Assembly: GCA_964638865.1 (NCBI GenBank)
Contig: CAZXBG010000102.1
Coordinates: 1 to 15,204, forward strand
DNA: 15,204 nucleotides
Direction: 5' to 3'
Origin: UBA7236 sp964638865
Lineage (GTDB): Bacteria > Bacteroidota > Bacteroidia > Chitinophagales > BACL12
Below the pieces are notes generated by a model. That model was not told the DNA's origin. It did no database searches and saw only the letters and a list, made by a program, of their open reading frames with translations. The position numbers and the translations under genes are program-made. Below, piece after piece: positions 7,347 to 15,058 of the stretch; position 1 is the stretch's first letter, and every line of letters starts with the position of its first letter.

Positions 7347-8153
7347 ATGAGATTTAAAGGCCTTCTCCTAACTATTACCGCACTTTTTACGCTGATAAAC
7401 TTCAATTCCTGTAAAAAAATAGAAGGTTGCACGGAGGAGGCAGCCCTAAACTACGATCCGGAGGCAGAAGTAAATGTAGGATGTTTGTATAATGAGTCGT
7501 TTCCAGTTGAATTACACATGCACCAATACGTTGGTTTAGAGGAACTTGTAGAAGAAAGCACCTATAACCTTGGTGGAGTAGAAACCAAACTCAATTTGGT
7601 GCAATACTACATATCAGCAATAAAATTGGTGGATGCTGATGGAATGGAAACCCCGGCAGAAGGGGTTTATTTACTTATGAGTCCGGAAGTTGAGGAATAT
7701 AGTTTAGGAAACTTCCCTGCGGGTGATTACACAAAGATCATGTTCGACATTGGGTTGGATTCTGTAACAAACCACGGCGACCCTTCTTTATACCAAATTG
7801 GAGATCCTTTAGGCGCCCAGTTCCCGAACATGCATTGGGGGTGGAGTTTCGGGTATATTTTTGTGAGAATTGATGGTGAAGCAGATGTAACCGGGGATGG
7901 TATACCCGATAATCCGGATGGTTTATTTGAAATGCATCTGGGCAGTGATCACTTTGTTGCAACTATTGAAATTGATCTGCCGGTGGCAATTGGTGAAGGT
8001 CTGGAAAATATTTGCCACCTGAAAACGCAATGGGAAACATTTTTTAACAGCGTTGATCTTTCCACAGATAATACCACGCACTCCACAGATAATGTTGATC
8101 TCGCAAATATTATTTATGGAAACATTTTCGAGATGTTTTCTCCGGAGTATTAA
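7347..8153 (+). CDS. MbnP-family lipoprotein (probable copper-binding)
   Basis: Lipoprotein of 268 residues: hydrophobic N-terminus, then NFNSC with the lipid Cys at residue 22. Residues 27-48 (GCTEEAALNYDPEAEVNVGC) form a short Cys-bounded motif common in secreted Bacteroidota proteins. The MbnP domain fills about 52-268: FPVELHMHQYVG at the start (His 57 and 59), the NLVQYYIS and DYTKIMFDIGLDS strands, and NMHWGWSFGYIF (His163, Trp164, Trp166), which I take as the family hallmark. An Asp-rich loop (DVTGDGIPDNPDG, 180-192) may bind Ca. In methanobactin producers MbnP is a periplasmic copper protein in which one Trp is converted to kynurenine by the diheme enzyme MbnH. Here the next gene, only 3 bp downstream, encodes a MauG-like diheme protein, matching that pairing. 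Trp164 or Trp166 is my candidate for the modified residue; this is inference. It is first in a three-gene operon. Confidence 0.85.
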   Translation: MRFKGLLLTITALFTLINFNSCKKIEGCTEEAALNYDPEAEVNVGCLYNESFPVELHMHQYVGLEELVEESTYNLGGVETKLNLVQYYISAIKLVDADGMETPAEGVYLLMSPEVEEYSLGNFPAGDYTKIMFDIGLDSVTNHGDPSLYQIGDPLGAQFPNMHWGWSFGYIFVRIDGEADVTGDGIPDNPDGLFEMHLGSDHFVATIEIDLPVAIGEGLENICHLKTQWETFFNSVDLSTDNTTHSTDNVDLANIIYGNIFEMFSPEY

Positions 8154-8156
8154 AAC

Positions 8157-9188
8157 ATGAAAAAGAACAAAACGAATTATTTATGTTTTTTTATGGTATT
8201 AACCTTATCCATATTTTCGTGCTCGGTGGATGATGAAATTGATATGCAAGATGAAAAGTATGTTTTAATTATTCCGGCTGGTTTTCCTTATCCGGATATT
8301 CCTGCTGATAATCCTTTAACACAAGCAAAAATAAATCTCGGAAAAAAATTATTTTACGATCCAATTCTTTCTATTGATTCCACTATTTCCTGTGGAAGTT
8401 GTCATAAGGCAGAACTTGCTTTTAGTGATGATGTATCGATAAGTGAAGGTGTTTTTGGAAGGCTTGGCTTTAGAAATTCTCCATCCCTCGCCAATGTTGT
8501 TTATTATCCTCTTATGTTAAAGGATGGAGGCAATCCAAATTTGGAAACGCAACCTTATGTTCCTATTGAAACACATTTTGAAATGGATTTTAATATGGTA
8601 TTATTGGTAAACAGATTAAATGAAAATGCGGATTATGTTGAAGAATTTAAAGCAGTTTTTGGCAAAACTCCCGATCCATTTGGAATAACACGTGCTTTGG
8701 CAGCATTTGAAAGAACTTTAATAAGTGGAAATTCCGCTTACGATCAGTATACCTATCAGGGAAAAACATCCGCATTAACTACATCACAAAAAATAGGAAT
8801 GGAGTTGTTTTTTAGCACAGAACTCAATTGCAGCAGTTGTCACGGGGGTTTTTTGTTGACGGATAATACCTTTCAAAACAACGGATATTTTTCTAATTAC
8901 AGTGCCGATTCCGGTAGAGCTAGAATAACTCTTTTACAGGAAGATGTAGGAAAATTCCGTGTTCCCACTTTGCGCAATATTGGTTTAACTGCACCTTATA
9001 TGCACGATGGTTCCGTTGTAACTTTGGAAGAAGTAATAGATCAGTATATGTTGGGAGGAAGTGGACATGTTAATCAAAGTGAATTAATAAAACCATTTAA
9101 TTTAAGTTTGGTGGAGAAAAGTGATCTTATTAATTTTTTAAATGCGTTAACTGATGAAGAATTTATCTCAGATCCGGCATTTAAATAA
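8157..9188 (+). CDS. MauG/MbnH-like diheme cytochrome c lipoprotein, first copy
   Basis: Diheme protein of 343 residues in the bacterial cytochrome c peroxidase/MauG superfamily. Lipoprotein signal with lipid Cys at 22, followed by acidic residues (SVDDEID), which in Bacteroidota may favour export to the cell surface. LGKKLFYDPILS leads to the first heme site CGSCH (79-83), then FRNSPSLANV; the second heme site is CSSCH (225-229), then FRVPTLRNIGLTAPYMHDG. The usual distal His after the first heme is not seen, as in MauG-like members, and Tyr297 in LEEVIDQY sits where MauG has its Tyr ligand and peroxidases have Met. Unusually, the Trp of the FWDGR motif, which lies between the hemes, is Lys122 here (MLKDGG). 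Gene order points to oxidative modification of the MbnP-like neighbour, 3 bp upstream. Plain peroxidase activity is the alternative. Confidence 0.88.
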   Translation: MKKNKTNYLCFFMVLTLSIFSCSVDDEIDMQDEKYVLIIPAGFPYPDIPADNPLTQAKINLGKKLFYDPILSIDSTISCGSCHKAELAFSDDVSISEGVFGRLGFRNSPSLANVVYYPLMLKDGGNPNLETQPYVPIETHFEMDFNMVLLVNRLNENADYVEEFKAVFGKTPDPFGITRALAAFERTLISGNSAYDQYTYQGKTSALTTSQKIGMELFFSTELNCSSCHGGFLLTDNTFQNNGYFSNYSADSGRARITLLQEDVGKFRVPTLRNIGLTAPYMHDGSVVTLEEVIDQYMLGGSGHVNQSELIKPFNLSLVEKSDLINFLNALTDEEFISDPAFK

Positions 9189-9244
9189 TTAATGTATAAT
9201 TATCAATTTATAAAATCATTTCAAAATTGTTGAACTATTTAAAA

Positions 9245-10360
9245 ATGAAAAACAATATTTCTGTTTTAACTCTTTTACTTTTTTTCGGAATAATACTGTT
9301 TTTTTCACAATGCGATATTGATCCGGAAATAACAGACATAGATCCGAATGCAACCAATTGGGTATATGATGCTACTCCGTACAATGTAGTTGCAGTTGGG
9401 GGAATACCTCCATTTCCATATCCCGTAAATAACCCCTTAACTGCCAAGGGAGTTGCTCTCGGAAGAAAATTATTTTATGACCCAATTTTATCCGGCGACA
9501 GCACACAATCCTGTTCCAGTTGTCACAGTGTGCATCATGCATTTTCAGATACCACTCAATTCAGTATTGGTATTGATGGACTGCCGGGAAAAAGAAATGC
9601 AATGCCAATATATAATTTAGGTTATTCTCCTTTTGACAATGGTTTTTTCTGGGATGGAAGAGCAACAACAATAGAGGATCAGGCAATTATTCCAATTCAG
9701 GATCCTTTAGAGATGCATGAAATAATGCCGAATGTTATTATTAAATTAAGCAATAGCAGTTTTTATCCTCAAATGTTTTATGAGGCTTTTGAAGTGGAAG
9801 AAATTACCAACGATGATGTTGCAAATGCAATTGCACAATTTATTAAATCTATTGTATCCGGTAATTCGCGTTATGATAAAGCGGCTGCCGGTGAATTATT
9901 TTTAACAGATCAGGAAGTGCAGGGATTCGAATTATTTAATGCACTTGATGGGGGAGATTGTTTTCATTGCCACGGAATAAATGCCGGATTATTCACCGAT
10001 TTTCAATATCGCAATAATGGAATTGATTCCATATTAACCTTTGTCAATTTTTTAGATGCCGGTTTAGGAGTAGTTACAGGAGATACATTGGATTATGGAA
10101 AATTTAAAACACCTTCGCTGCGCAATGTCGAATTAACTGCTCCCTATATGCACGACGGACGTTTCGCAACATTAGAGGAAGTGCTTGATTTTTACAGCGA
10201 AAACGTAAATCCCACACCTTTTACCGATAATTTTATGCAATTCGCATTTCAAGGTGGAGTTCAGTTAACCTCCGATGAAAAAGCAGCCATAATTGCATTT
10301 CTTAAAACATTAACCGACGATGGATTTAAAAATAATCCGGAATATCAGAATCCGTTTTAG
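9245..10360 (+). CDS. MauG/MbnH-like diheme cytochrome c lipoprotein, second copy
   Basis: Second diheme protein, 371 residues from the ATG at 9245; the frame is open to a TTG at 9227, but MKNNISVLTLLLFF is the better signal start. The lipid Cys is at 23 (FFSQC), followed by acidic residues. LGRKLFYDPILS precedes the first heme site CSSCH (90-94), which is followed by SVHHAFSD. FFWDGRATTIEDQ keeps the inter-heme Trp (136), unlike the first copy. The second heme site is CFHCH (239-243), then FKTPSLRNVELTAPYMHDG and LEEVLDFY with Tyr317 at the MauG ligand position. Clearly a paralogue of the gene upstream but well diverged, so not a recent duplication. It starts 57 bp after the first copy and is probably last in the operon; it could pass electrons, remove peroxide or modify a second target. 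It ends in a convergent gap with two hairpin elements. Confidence 0.88.
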   Translation: MKNNISVLTLLLFFGIILFFSQCDIDPEITDIDPNATNWVYDATPYNVVAVGGIPPFPYPVNNPLTAKGVALGRKLFYDPILSGDSTQSCSSCHSVHHAFSDTTQFSIGIDGLPGKRNAMPIYNLGYSPFDNGFFWDGRATTIEDQAIIPIQDPLEMHEIMPNVIIKLSNSSFYPQMFYEAFEVEEITNDDVANAIAQFIKSIVSGNSRYDKAAAGELFLTDQEVQGFELFNALDGGDCFHCHGINAGLFTDFQYRNNGIDSILTFVNFLDAGLGVVTGDTLDYGKFKTPSLRNVELTAPYMHDGRFATLEEVLDFYSENVNPTPFTDNFMQFAFQGGVQLTSDEKAAIIAFLKTLTDDGFKNNPEYQNPF

Positions 10361-10429
10361 GAATAATGAAGCAGCGGAGTCTGGTGGGACTGTCTGTACT
10401 CTCATCCCGGGGAATTAATTATTTTCACC

Positions 10430-10454
10430 GTGATTGGTGTTTCTCACCAACCAC
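10430..10454. repeat. Hairpin element copy 3 (10-bp stem, one mismatch)
   Basis: GTGATTGGTG (10430-10439), loop TTTCT, CACCAACCAC (10445-10454). There is one A:C mismatch if read as plus-strand RNA, which becomes a G:U pair in minus-strand RNA. It lies 69 bp after the stop of the second diheme gene. Preceded by ACC, close to the GCC of copies 2 and 4. Confidence 0.75.
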
Positions 10455-10495
10455 AGAATGGCGAAGAGGAAAACATCCGGCAGAAATTGTACGCC

Positions 10496-10520
10496 GTGGT
10501 TGGTGTTTCTCACCAACCAC
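10496..10520. repeat. Hairpin element copy 4 (10-bp perfect stem)
   Basis: GTGGTTGGTG (10496-10505), loop TTTCT, CACCAACCAC (10511-10520), preceded by GCC and followed by AGG. It is offset 66 bp from copy 3 and lies 38 bp past the stop of the convergent lipoprotein gene. Confidence 0.8.
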
Positions 10521-10558
10521 AGGAAATTAATCCACTTCTTGATTCGCGATACCCATTC

Positions 10559-11065
10559 CTACCTCGCCAACAATGTATCCGTCTGCACTCCCACTGAATC
10601 AACAAAACTCTCCATGATCTTCAACACATCATTTACAAGATCTTTGTTTGCTGTATTCATTAATTGTTCATCGTAATTAAAATCAATTTTCCAACTGTTA
10701 TTTATACTCAACAATAATATTTTCATTGCAGTGGTATCCAACGAACTTGATACAACAACAAATGCAGAATCATTTTTAATAATTGTTTTTTCTTTTGCAA
10801 TAATATAATCATATTGTGTGGGATCTTTTTCTTCCACAATTTGTAAGGCTCCTTCAATAAATTTAAAATCATTTCTGAGTTTTTCTCTGCTTGCATCGGT
10901 AACCAATAATTCTGCTTTTTCGAGATCGTGTTTATTGTATAACAGATCAAAAAAATTAAGCGCAATTTGTTCGGGAGTTTCTTTTTTTGCCATGCAGGAA
11001 TATTGCAAAAAAACAAAGGCAAATATCAATACTAGGGAGGGTAACAAGATGTGGATCTTTTTCAT
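10559..11065 (-). CDS. Small lipoprotein, DUF4878/NTF2-like
   Basis: Protein of 168 residues from the ATG at 11065; the frame is open to 11104, but MKKIHILLPSLVLIFAFVFL is a proper signal segment, with a lipid Cys in QYSCMAKK. The mature part starts TPEQIALNFFDLLYNKHDLEKA, which looks like the first helices of the DUF4878/NTF2-like fold, and has the strand pattern ending SWKIDFNYDEQ expected of that fold. Its function is unknown; such proteins are mostly envelope lipoproteins. It lies 80 bp downstream of nrdJ on the same strand, but the nrdJ terminator lies between them, so it is probably transcribed separately. A near-match to a -7 element (TTATTTTG on the minus strand, 11089-11082) precedes it. 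It converges on the MbnP operon; I see no evidence that it takes part in that system. Confidence 0.7.
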   Translation of the reverse strand: MKKIHILLPSLVLIFAFVFLQYSCMAKKETPEQIALNFFDLLYNKHDLEKAELLVTDASREKLRNDFKFIEGALQIVEEKDPTQYDYIIAKEKTIIKNDSAFVVVSSSLDTTAMKILLLSINNSWKIDFNYDEQLMNTANKDLVNDVLKIMESFVDSVGVQTDTLLAR

Positions 11066-11091
11066 ACGCTTGAATATTGCACAAAATAAGA

Positions 11092-11120
11092 AAACCGCCA
11101 TCAATATTTGAAGGCGGTTT
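11092..11120 (-). terminator. Rho-independent terminator of nrdJ
   Basis: On the minus strand AAACCGCC (11120-11113) pairs with GGCGGTTT (11099-11092) across a 13-nt loop, and the second arm runs on into TCTTATTTTG. It begins 26 bp after the nrdJ stop. Confidence 0.75.
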
Positions 11121-11145
11121 CTATAATTTATCAGACTTTAACGTT

Positions 11146-14100
11146 TCAACTACATCCCAAACTCTCTCCGCAATTCAAACACTTGTAACAAGTGCCGTTG
11201 CGAATGGTGGTATGACCGCATTTAGGACAAGGAGGTGCATCTCCCATCAGCGATTTGTTGGCGGCTTCTGCTGCGTCTAAAATTTCATATTTAACCGCAG
11301 TTTTCTTTTCAACCGGTTCTTTTTTGTTTTGTTTTTCAGCTATTGGCTCTGTTACCGGATAGTTTCCTGTTGCTTCTGTGGAAATATCCTGCGTGCTTAC
11401 TTCGCGTTGTTCCATTTCTTCCGGTGCAATATGCACAAGATCTGTTCTATTCAAATATTCGAACGCCAGTAAACGGAATACATAATCAACAATAGAAGTA
11501 CTGAATTTAATGTTTGGGTGATCAACCGGCCCACTCGGTTCGAAACGGGTGAATGTAAATTTATCCGTATATTCTTCCAATGGCACCCCGTATTGTAATC
11601 CGATGGAAACTGCAATGGCAAAACAGTTCAACAACGAACGGAAAGATGCTCCTTCCTTATGCATATCAATAAAGATCTCTCCAAGTGTTTGATCTTCATA
11701 TTCACCGGTTCTCACAAATATTGTTTGTCCGCCGATCTTCGATTTTTGTGTAAATCCGGAACGTTTTGATGGTAATTTTTTTCGTTCCACCACCCTCGAT
11801 AATTGACGTTTGAAAATAGTATCGGTTGATTGCATGATGATAGATCTTGCAGCCTCCAAAACTTCTTCTGATGTCCAAACATGTTTTGGAGCTTCGGTAG
11901 TTTCTTTCGAATCGCTTTTTGTTGATAATGGTTGCGATAATTTTGACCCGTCGCGATATAAGGCATTTGCTTTTAATCCCAATTGCCAGCTCATTAAATA
12001 ACAGCTTTCAATATCTTCAATTGTTGCTTCGTGCGGAAGATTAATTGTTTTTGAAATTGCACCCGAAATAAATGGCTGAACAGCTCCCATCATACGGATA
12101 TGTCCGTGCTGATGAATATAACGTTCCCCAATTTTTCCGCATTTATTTGCACAATCAAAAACAGGATAATGTTTTTCCTGCAACAGCGGTGCACCTTCAA
12201 TAGTCATTGTTCCGCAGATATGATCGTTTGCTGTTTCAATTTGTTCTTTGGTGAATCCTAATGCACGCAATAAATTAAATCCGGGTTCGGTATAATGTTC
12301 TTCGCTGTATCCTAATCTTTCTAAAGTGGGAACTCCTAAAGTAAATACATTAAATGCAAAACTGATTTCAAATGCAGCAGCTACAACTTTATCAACGTGT
12401 AATACTTCTTGTTCGGTAAATCCTTTTTGTTTTAAGGTTTCGAAATTAACATGCGGTGCATTTTTTAAGGTACCTGTTCCTTTTGCATAATTTACGATCT
12501 CTGTTATACTTTCATCTTTATATCCGAGATTTTTTAATGCGAGTGGAATAGATTGATTAATTATTTTAAAATAACCACCGCCGGATAATTTTTTAAATTT
12601 CACCAACGCAAAATCCGGTTCTACACCTGTGGTATCACAATCCATTAATAATCCAATTGTTCCGGTTGGTGCAATTACTGTTGCCTGCGCATTTCTGTAT
12701 CCGTGTTGTTCCCCTAATTGCAAAGCGCCATCCCATGCATTACAAGCGGCTTTTAATAAATAATCCGGACACAATGCCTGATCAATTCCCATCGGTTTAA
12801 TTTCTAAACCTTCATAATTATCTGCTGCATTATATGCTGCATAACGATGATTGCGCATTACACGCATCATGTCTGCTTTATTTAAATCGTATCCTTTAAA
12901 TGTTCCGAGAGATGCTGCCATTTCTGCGGATGTTTTATAAGAAATACCCGTCATGATAGCAGAAATAGATCCTGCAATTGCACGGGCTTTATCGCTGTCG
13001 TATGGAATTCCGGAGATCATTAATACTGATCCTAAATTCGCAAAACCTAAACCTAATGTTCTGAATTCATACGATAATTGTGCAACTTCTTTACTTGGAA
13101 ATTGCGCCATTAATACAGAAATTTCCAACACAACTGTCCAAATGCGACAAGCGTGTTCAAATGCTTCTACATTAAATATTAATTTATCGTCATCATAAAA
13201 TTTGCGCAAATTAATGGAGGCAAGATTACATGCAGTATTATCTAAGAACATGTATTCGCTACAAGGATTGGATGCATTAATTGGTCCTGATTGCGGACAA
13301 GTATGCCACTCATTAATAGTAGTGTCGTATTGCATTCCCGGGTCAGCACAACGCCAAGCAGCGTATGCAATTTTTTCCCAAAGTTTTCTTGCTTCTACCG
13401 TTTTGAAAACTTTTCCATTGGAACGACCAATTAATTCCCAGTCACCATTTTCTTCCAGTACTTTAAAAAATTTATTCGGAATACGCACCGAATTGTTGGA
13501 ATTTTGTCCCGCAACGGTCCGATATGCTTCGCCTTCATAATCGGAAGAATATCCCGCGGCAATTAATGCGGCAACTTTATCTTCTTCTTTTACTTTCCAC
13601 TCTACAAAATTTTCAATTTCAGGGTGATCCAGGTCGAGACAAACCATTTTGGCTGCGCGACGTGTTGTTCCGCCTGATTTAATTGCGCCGGCAGCAGCAT
13701 CACCAATTTTTAAGAAACTCAATAAACCACTGGATGTTCCGCCGCCGGAAAGTTTTTCTCCTTCTCCGCGAATTTTGGAATAATTAGTTCCCACACCCGA
13801 ACCATATTTAAAAATACGGGCTTCGCGTGTCCACAGATCCATAATTCCTCCCGGATTAACAAGATCATCATCTACACTTAATATGAAACAAGCATGCGGC
13901 TGCGGGCGCTCGTATGCAGAAGTCGATTTTTTTAATTCTCCTGTCTGAGGATCAACATAATAATGTCCCTGTGCCTTTCCTTTTATGCCATACGACGAAT
14001 ATAAACCGGTATTAAACCACTGCGGTGAATTTGGAGCGGCCATTTGCCCCACTATCATATATACCAATTCTTCATAAAATACATTTGCATCTTTTGCCGT

Positions 14101-14430
14101 TGCAAAATAGTGATGTTTTTCACCCCACTGTTTCCAACAATCTGCCAAACGATGTGCAACCTGTTTAATAGAAGTTTCACTGCCTAAACTTCCGTCGGGT
14201 TGTGGAACCCCTGCCTTGCGAAAATATTTTTGCGCAAGAATATCGGTTGCCACCTGACTCCATTCTTTAGGAACCTCTACATTGTGCATTTCAAAAACCG
14301 AATCGCCTGTAGTGTTGCGAATAACGGATGAACGAAGTTCGAATTCGTACATATCGAAGGGACTCACTCCTTCTTTGGTGAAATAACGGGCAAAATTTAG
14401 CCCAGTGCTGTGTTGTTTGTTCTTGGCCAT
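11146..14430 (-). CDS. nrdJ: Adenosylcobalamin-dependent (class II) ribonucleotide reductase
   Basis: Makes deoxyribonucleotides from ribonucleotides with a B12-derived radical, independent of oxygen. It is 1094 residues from the ATG at 14430 (MAKNKQHSTG); the frame is open to a TTG at 14457, which is less likely. Landmarks numbered from that ATG: NSPQWFNTGLYSSYG near 134-148; PHACFILSV with Cys181, one of the reductive pair; KYGSGVGTNYSKIRG; the radical-site cluster NPCSE (Asn388, Cys390, Glu392) followed by the other redox Cys401 in TACNLASINL; and ATVIAPTGTIG, the phosphate-binding loop. The C-terminus carries a four-Cys zinc ribbon (CPKCG, then CYKCLNCG) and ends in GESLGCS. The length and tail fit the long NrdJ type. 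No NrdA/B or NrdD/G genes are in the window. No frameshift is seen. A strong hairpin sits in the leader, 43 bp upstream of the start. Confidence 0.97.
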   Translation of the reverse strand: MAKNKQHSTGLNFARYFTKEGVSPFDMYEFELRSSVIRNTTGDSVFEMHNVEVPKEWSQVATDILAQKYFRKAGVPQPDGSLGSETSIKQVAHRLADCWKQWGEKHHYFATAKDANVFYEELVYMIVGQMAAPNSPQWFNTGLYSSYGIKGKAQGHYYVDPQTGELKKSTSAYERPQPHACFILSVDDDLVNPGGIMDLWTREARIFKYGSGVGTNYSKIRGEGEKLSGGGTSSGLLSFLKIGDAAAGAIKSGGTTRRAAKMVCLDLDHPEIENFVEWKVKEEDKVAALIAAGYSSDYEGEAYRTVAGQNSNNSVRIPNKFFKVLEENGDWELIGRSNGKVFKTVEARKLWEKIAYAAWRCADPGMQYDTTINEWHTCPQSGPINASNPCSEYMFLDNTACNLASINLRKFYDDDKLIFNVEAFEHACRIWTVVLEISVLMAQFPSKEVAQLSYEFRTLGLGFANLGSVLMISGIPYDSDKARAIAGSISAIMTGISYKTSAEMAASLGTFKGYDLNKADMMRVMRNHRYAAYNAADNYEGLEIKPMGIDQALCPDYLLKAACNAWDGALQLGEQHGYRNAQATVIAPTGTIGLLMDCDTTGVEPDFALVKFKKLSGGGYFKIINQSIPLALKNLGYKDESITEIVNYAKGTGTLKNAPHVNFETLKQKGFTEQEVLHVDKVVAAAFEISFAFNVFTLGVPTLERLGYSEEHYTEPGFNLLRALGFTKEQIETANDHICGTMTIEGAPLLQEKHYPVFDCANKCGKIGERYIHQHGHIRMMGAVQPFISGAISKTINLPHEATIEDIESCYLMSWQLGLKANALYRDGSKLSQPLSTKSDSKETTEAPKHVWTSEEVLEAARSIIMQSTDTIFKRQLSRVVERKKLPSKRSGFTQKSKIGGQTIFVRTGEYEDQTLGEIFIDMHKEGASFRSLLNCFAIAVSIGLQYGVPLEEYTDKFTFTRFEPSGPVDHPNIKFSTSIVDYVFRLLAFEYLNRTDLVHIAPEEMEQREVSTQDISTEATGNYPVTEPIAEKQNKKEPVEKKTAVKYEILDAAEAANKSLMGDAPPCPKCGHTTIRNGTCYKCLNCGESLGCS

Positions 14431-14473
14431 ATTAGACGATCTTGGTAACGGTTTCAATTAGGTTATTGACAGA

Positions 14474-14504
14474 AAAACCTCTCGGATTTTTTTCGAGAGG
14501 TTTT
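14474..14504 (-). terminator. Strong hairpin in the nrdJ leader (terminator or attenuator)
   Basis: Read on the minus strand, AAAACCTCTCG (14504-14494), a 9-nt loop AAAAAAATC, then CGAGAGGTTTT (14484-14474) and TCTGT. An 11-bp perfect stem with T5 on the 3' side makes a plausible rho-independent terminator, 43 bp before the nrdJ ATG. No gene ends just upstream on this strand; the nearest stop is 555 bp away. So it either ends a long 3' UTR or acts in the nrdJ mRNA itself. Confidence 0.6.
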
Positions 14505-14505
14505 A

Positions 14506-14534
14506 CGAAAGTATGCAATTAAACTGTTTACAAA
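14506..14534 (-). promoter_or_regulatory. Candidate nrdJ promoter with TGTTT-AC-AAACA dyad
   Basis: On the minus strand TTTG (14534-14531), 17 bases, then TACTTTCG (14513-14506), one mismatch from TAnnTTTG. Transcription would start near 14502, inside the leader hairpin. The dyad TGTTT-AC-AAACA (14525-14536) overlaps the -33 part, and a related sequence CTGTTTATAAA (14557-14567) lies 33 bp away. Spacing is a little short, so confidence is low. Confidence 0.3.
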
Positions 14535-15058
14535 CAAGTGCTATTTTTCCACGACCCTGTTTATAAATCGTATTACGTTTGTTATACCCTACATTGCCTC
14601 CGTACACATATATTTTTTTTTAATGCGTATGTTTCAAAAGACTGACAACTAATGTTGAAATAAACATTGTAAATGGGGAAAAGATTTCATAAAAAAATTT
14701 GGAAGCTCATAAAAATGTAGTTTAGCTTAAGAAAAAGGTTACAAAAGGTTAACCCCTATCTCTATATTCGAAACATTAACTTAACATACGTATTACCAAA
14801 ACAAACCTAAAATCCGTTGTAATCCTTTGCCCGAAAGGATCCTGAAGGTTTTTACCGGAAAATCAATTGAATTGTTGTTAATACCATGTTGTTACATAGA
14901 ATTAACTGCGATATATATCAGAATTGGAATTCAATCATATTTAAAAGAGTAATTTTTAATGCCTTTAAATTGAATATTAAAGCGGTAAGCATTGGTATTC
15001 TTTACGATATTTGTCGCATTAAAATGGAAGAAAATATAGTCAATTTTTCAGTAGAAAA
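14535..15058. other. Long AT-rich gap upstream of nrdJ, no gene seen
   Basis: About 520 bp without a convincing gene. No tRNA, no B12 box of a cobalamin riboswitch and no known RNA was recognised. It holds two direct copies of AAAAGGTTA 10 bp apart (14733-14741 and 14743-14751), the second inside GGTTAACC; a small hairpin ATCCTTT-GCCCG-AAAGGAT (14822-14840); and a minus-strand TAGGTTTG (14809-14802) without a matching -33. A 58-codon plus-strand frame (14886-15062) looks like chance. Confidence 0.5.

Noticed and set aside
14505..15058. Cobalamin riboswitch in front of the B12-dependent reductase.
   Set aside because: No B12 box-like sequence (GCCACTG type) was found on the minus strand, and the region lacks the G+C-rich stems such a switch needs.
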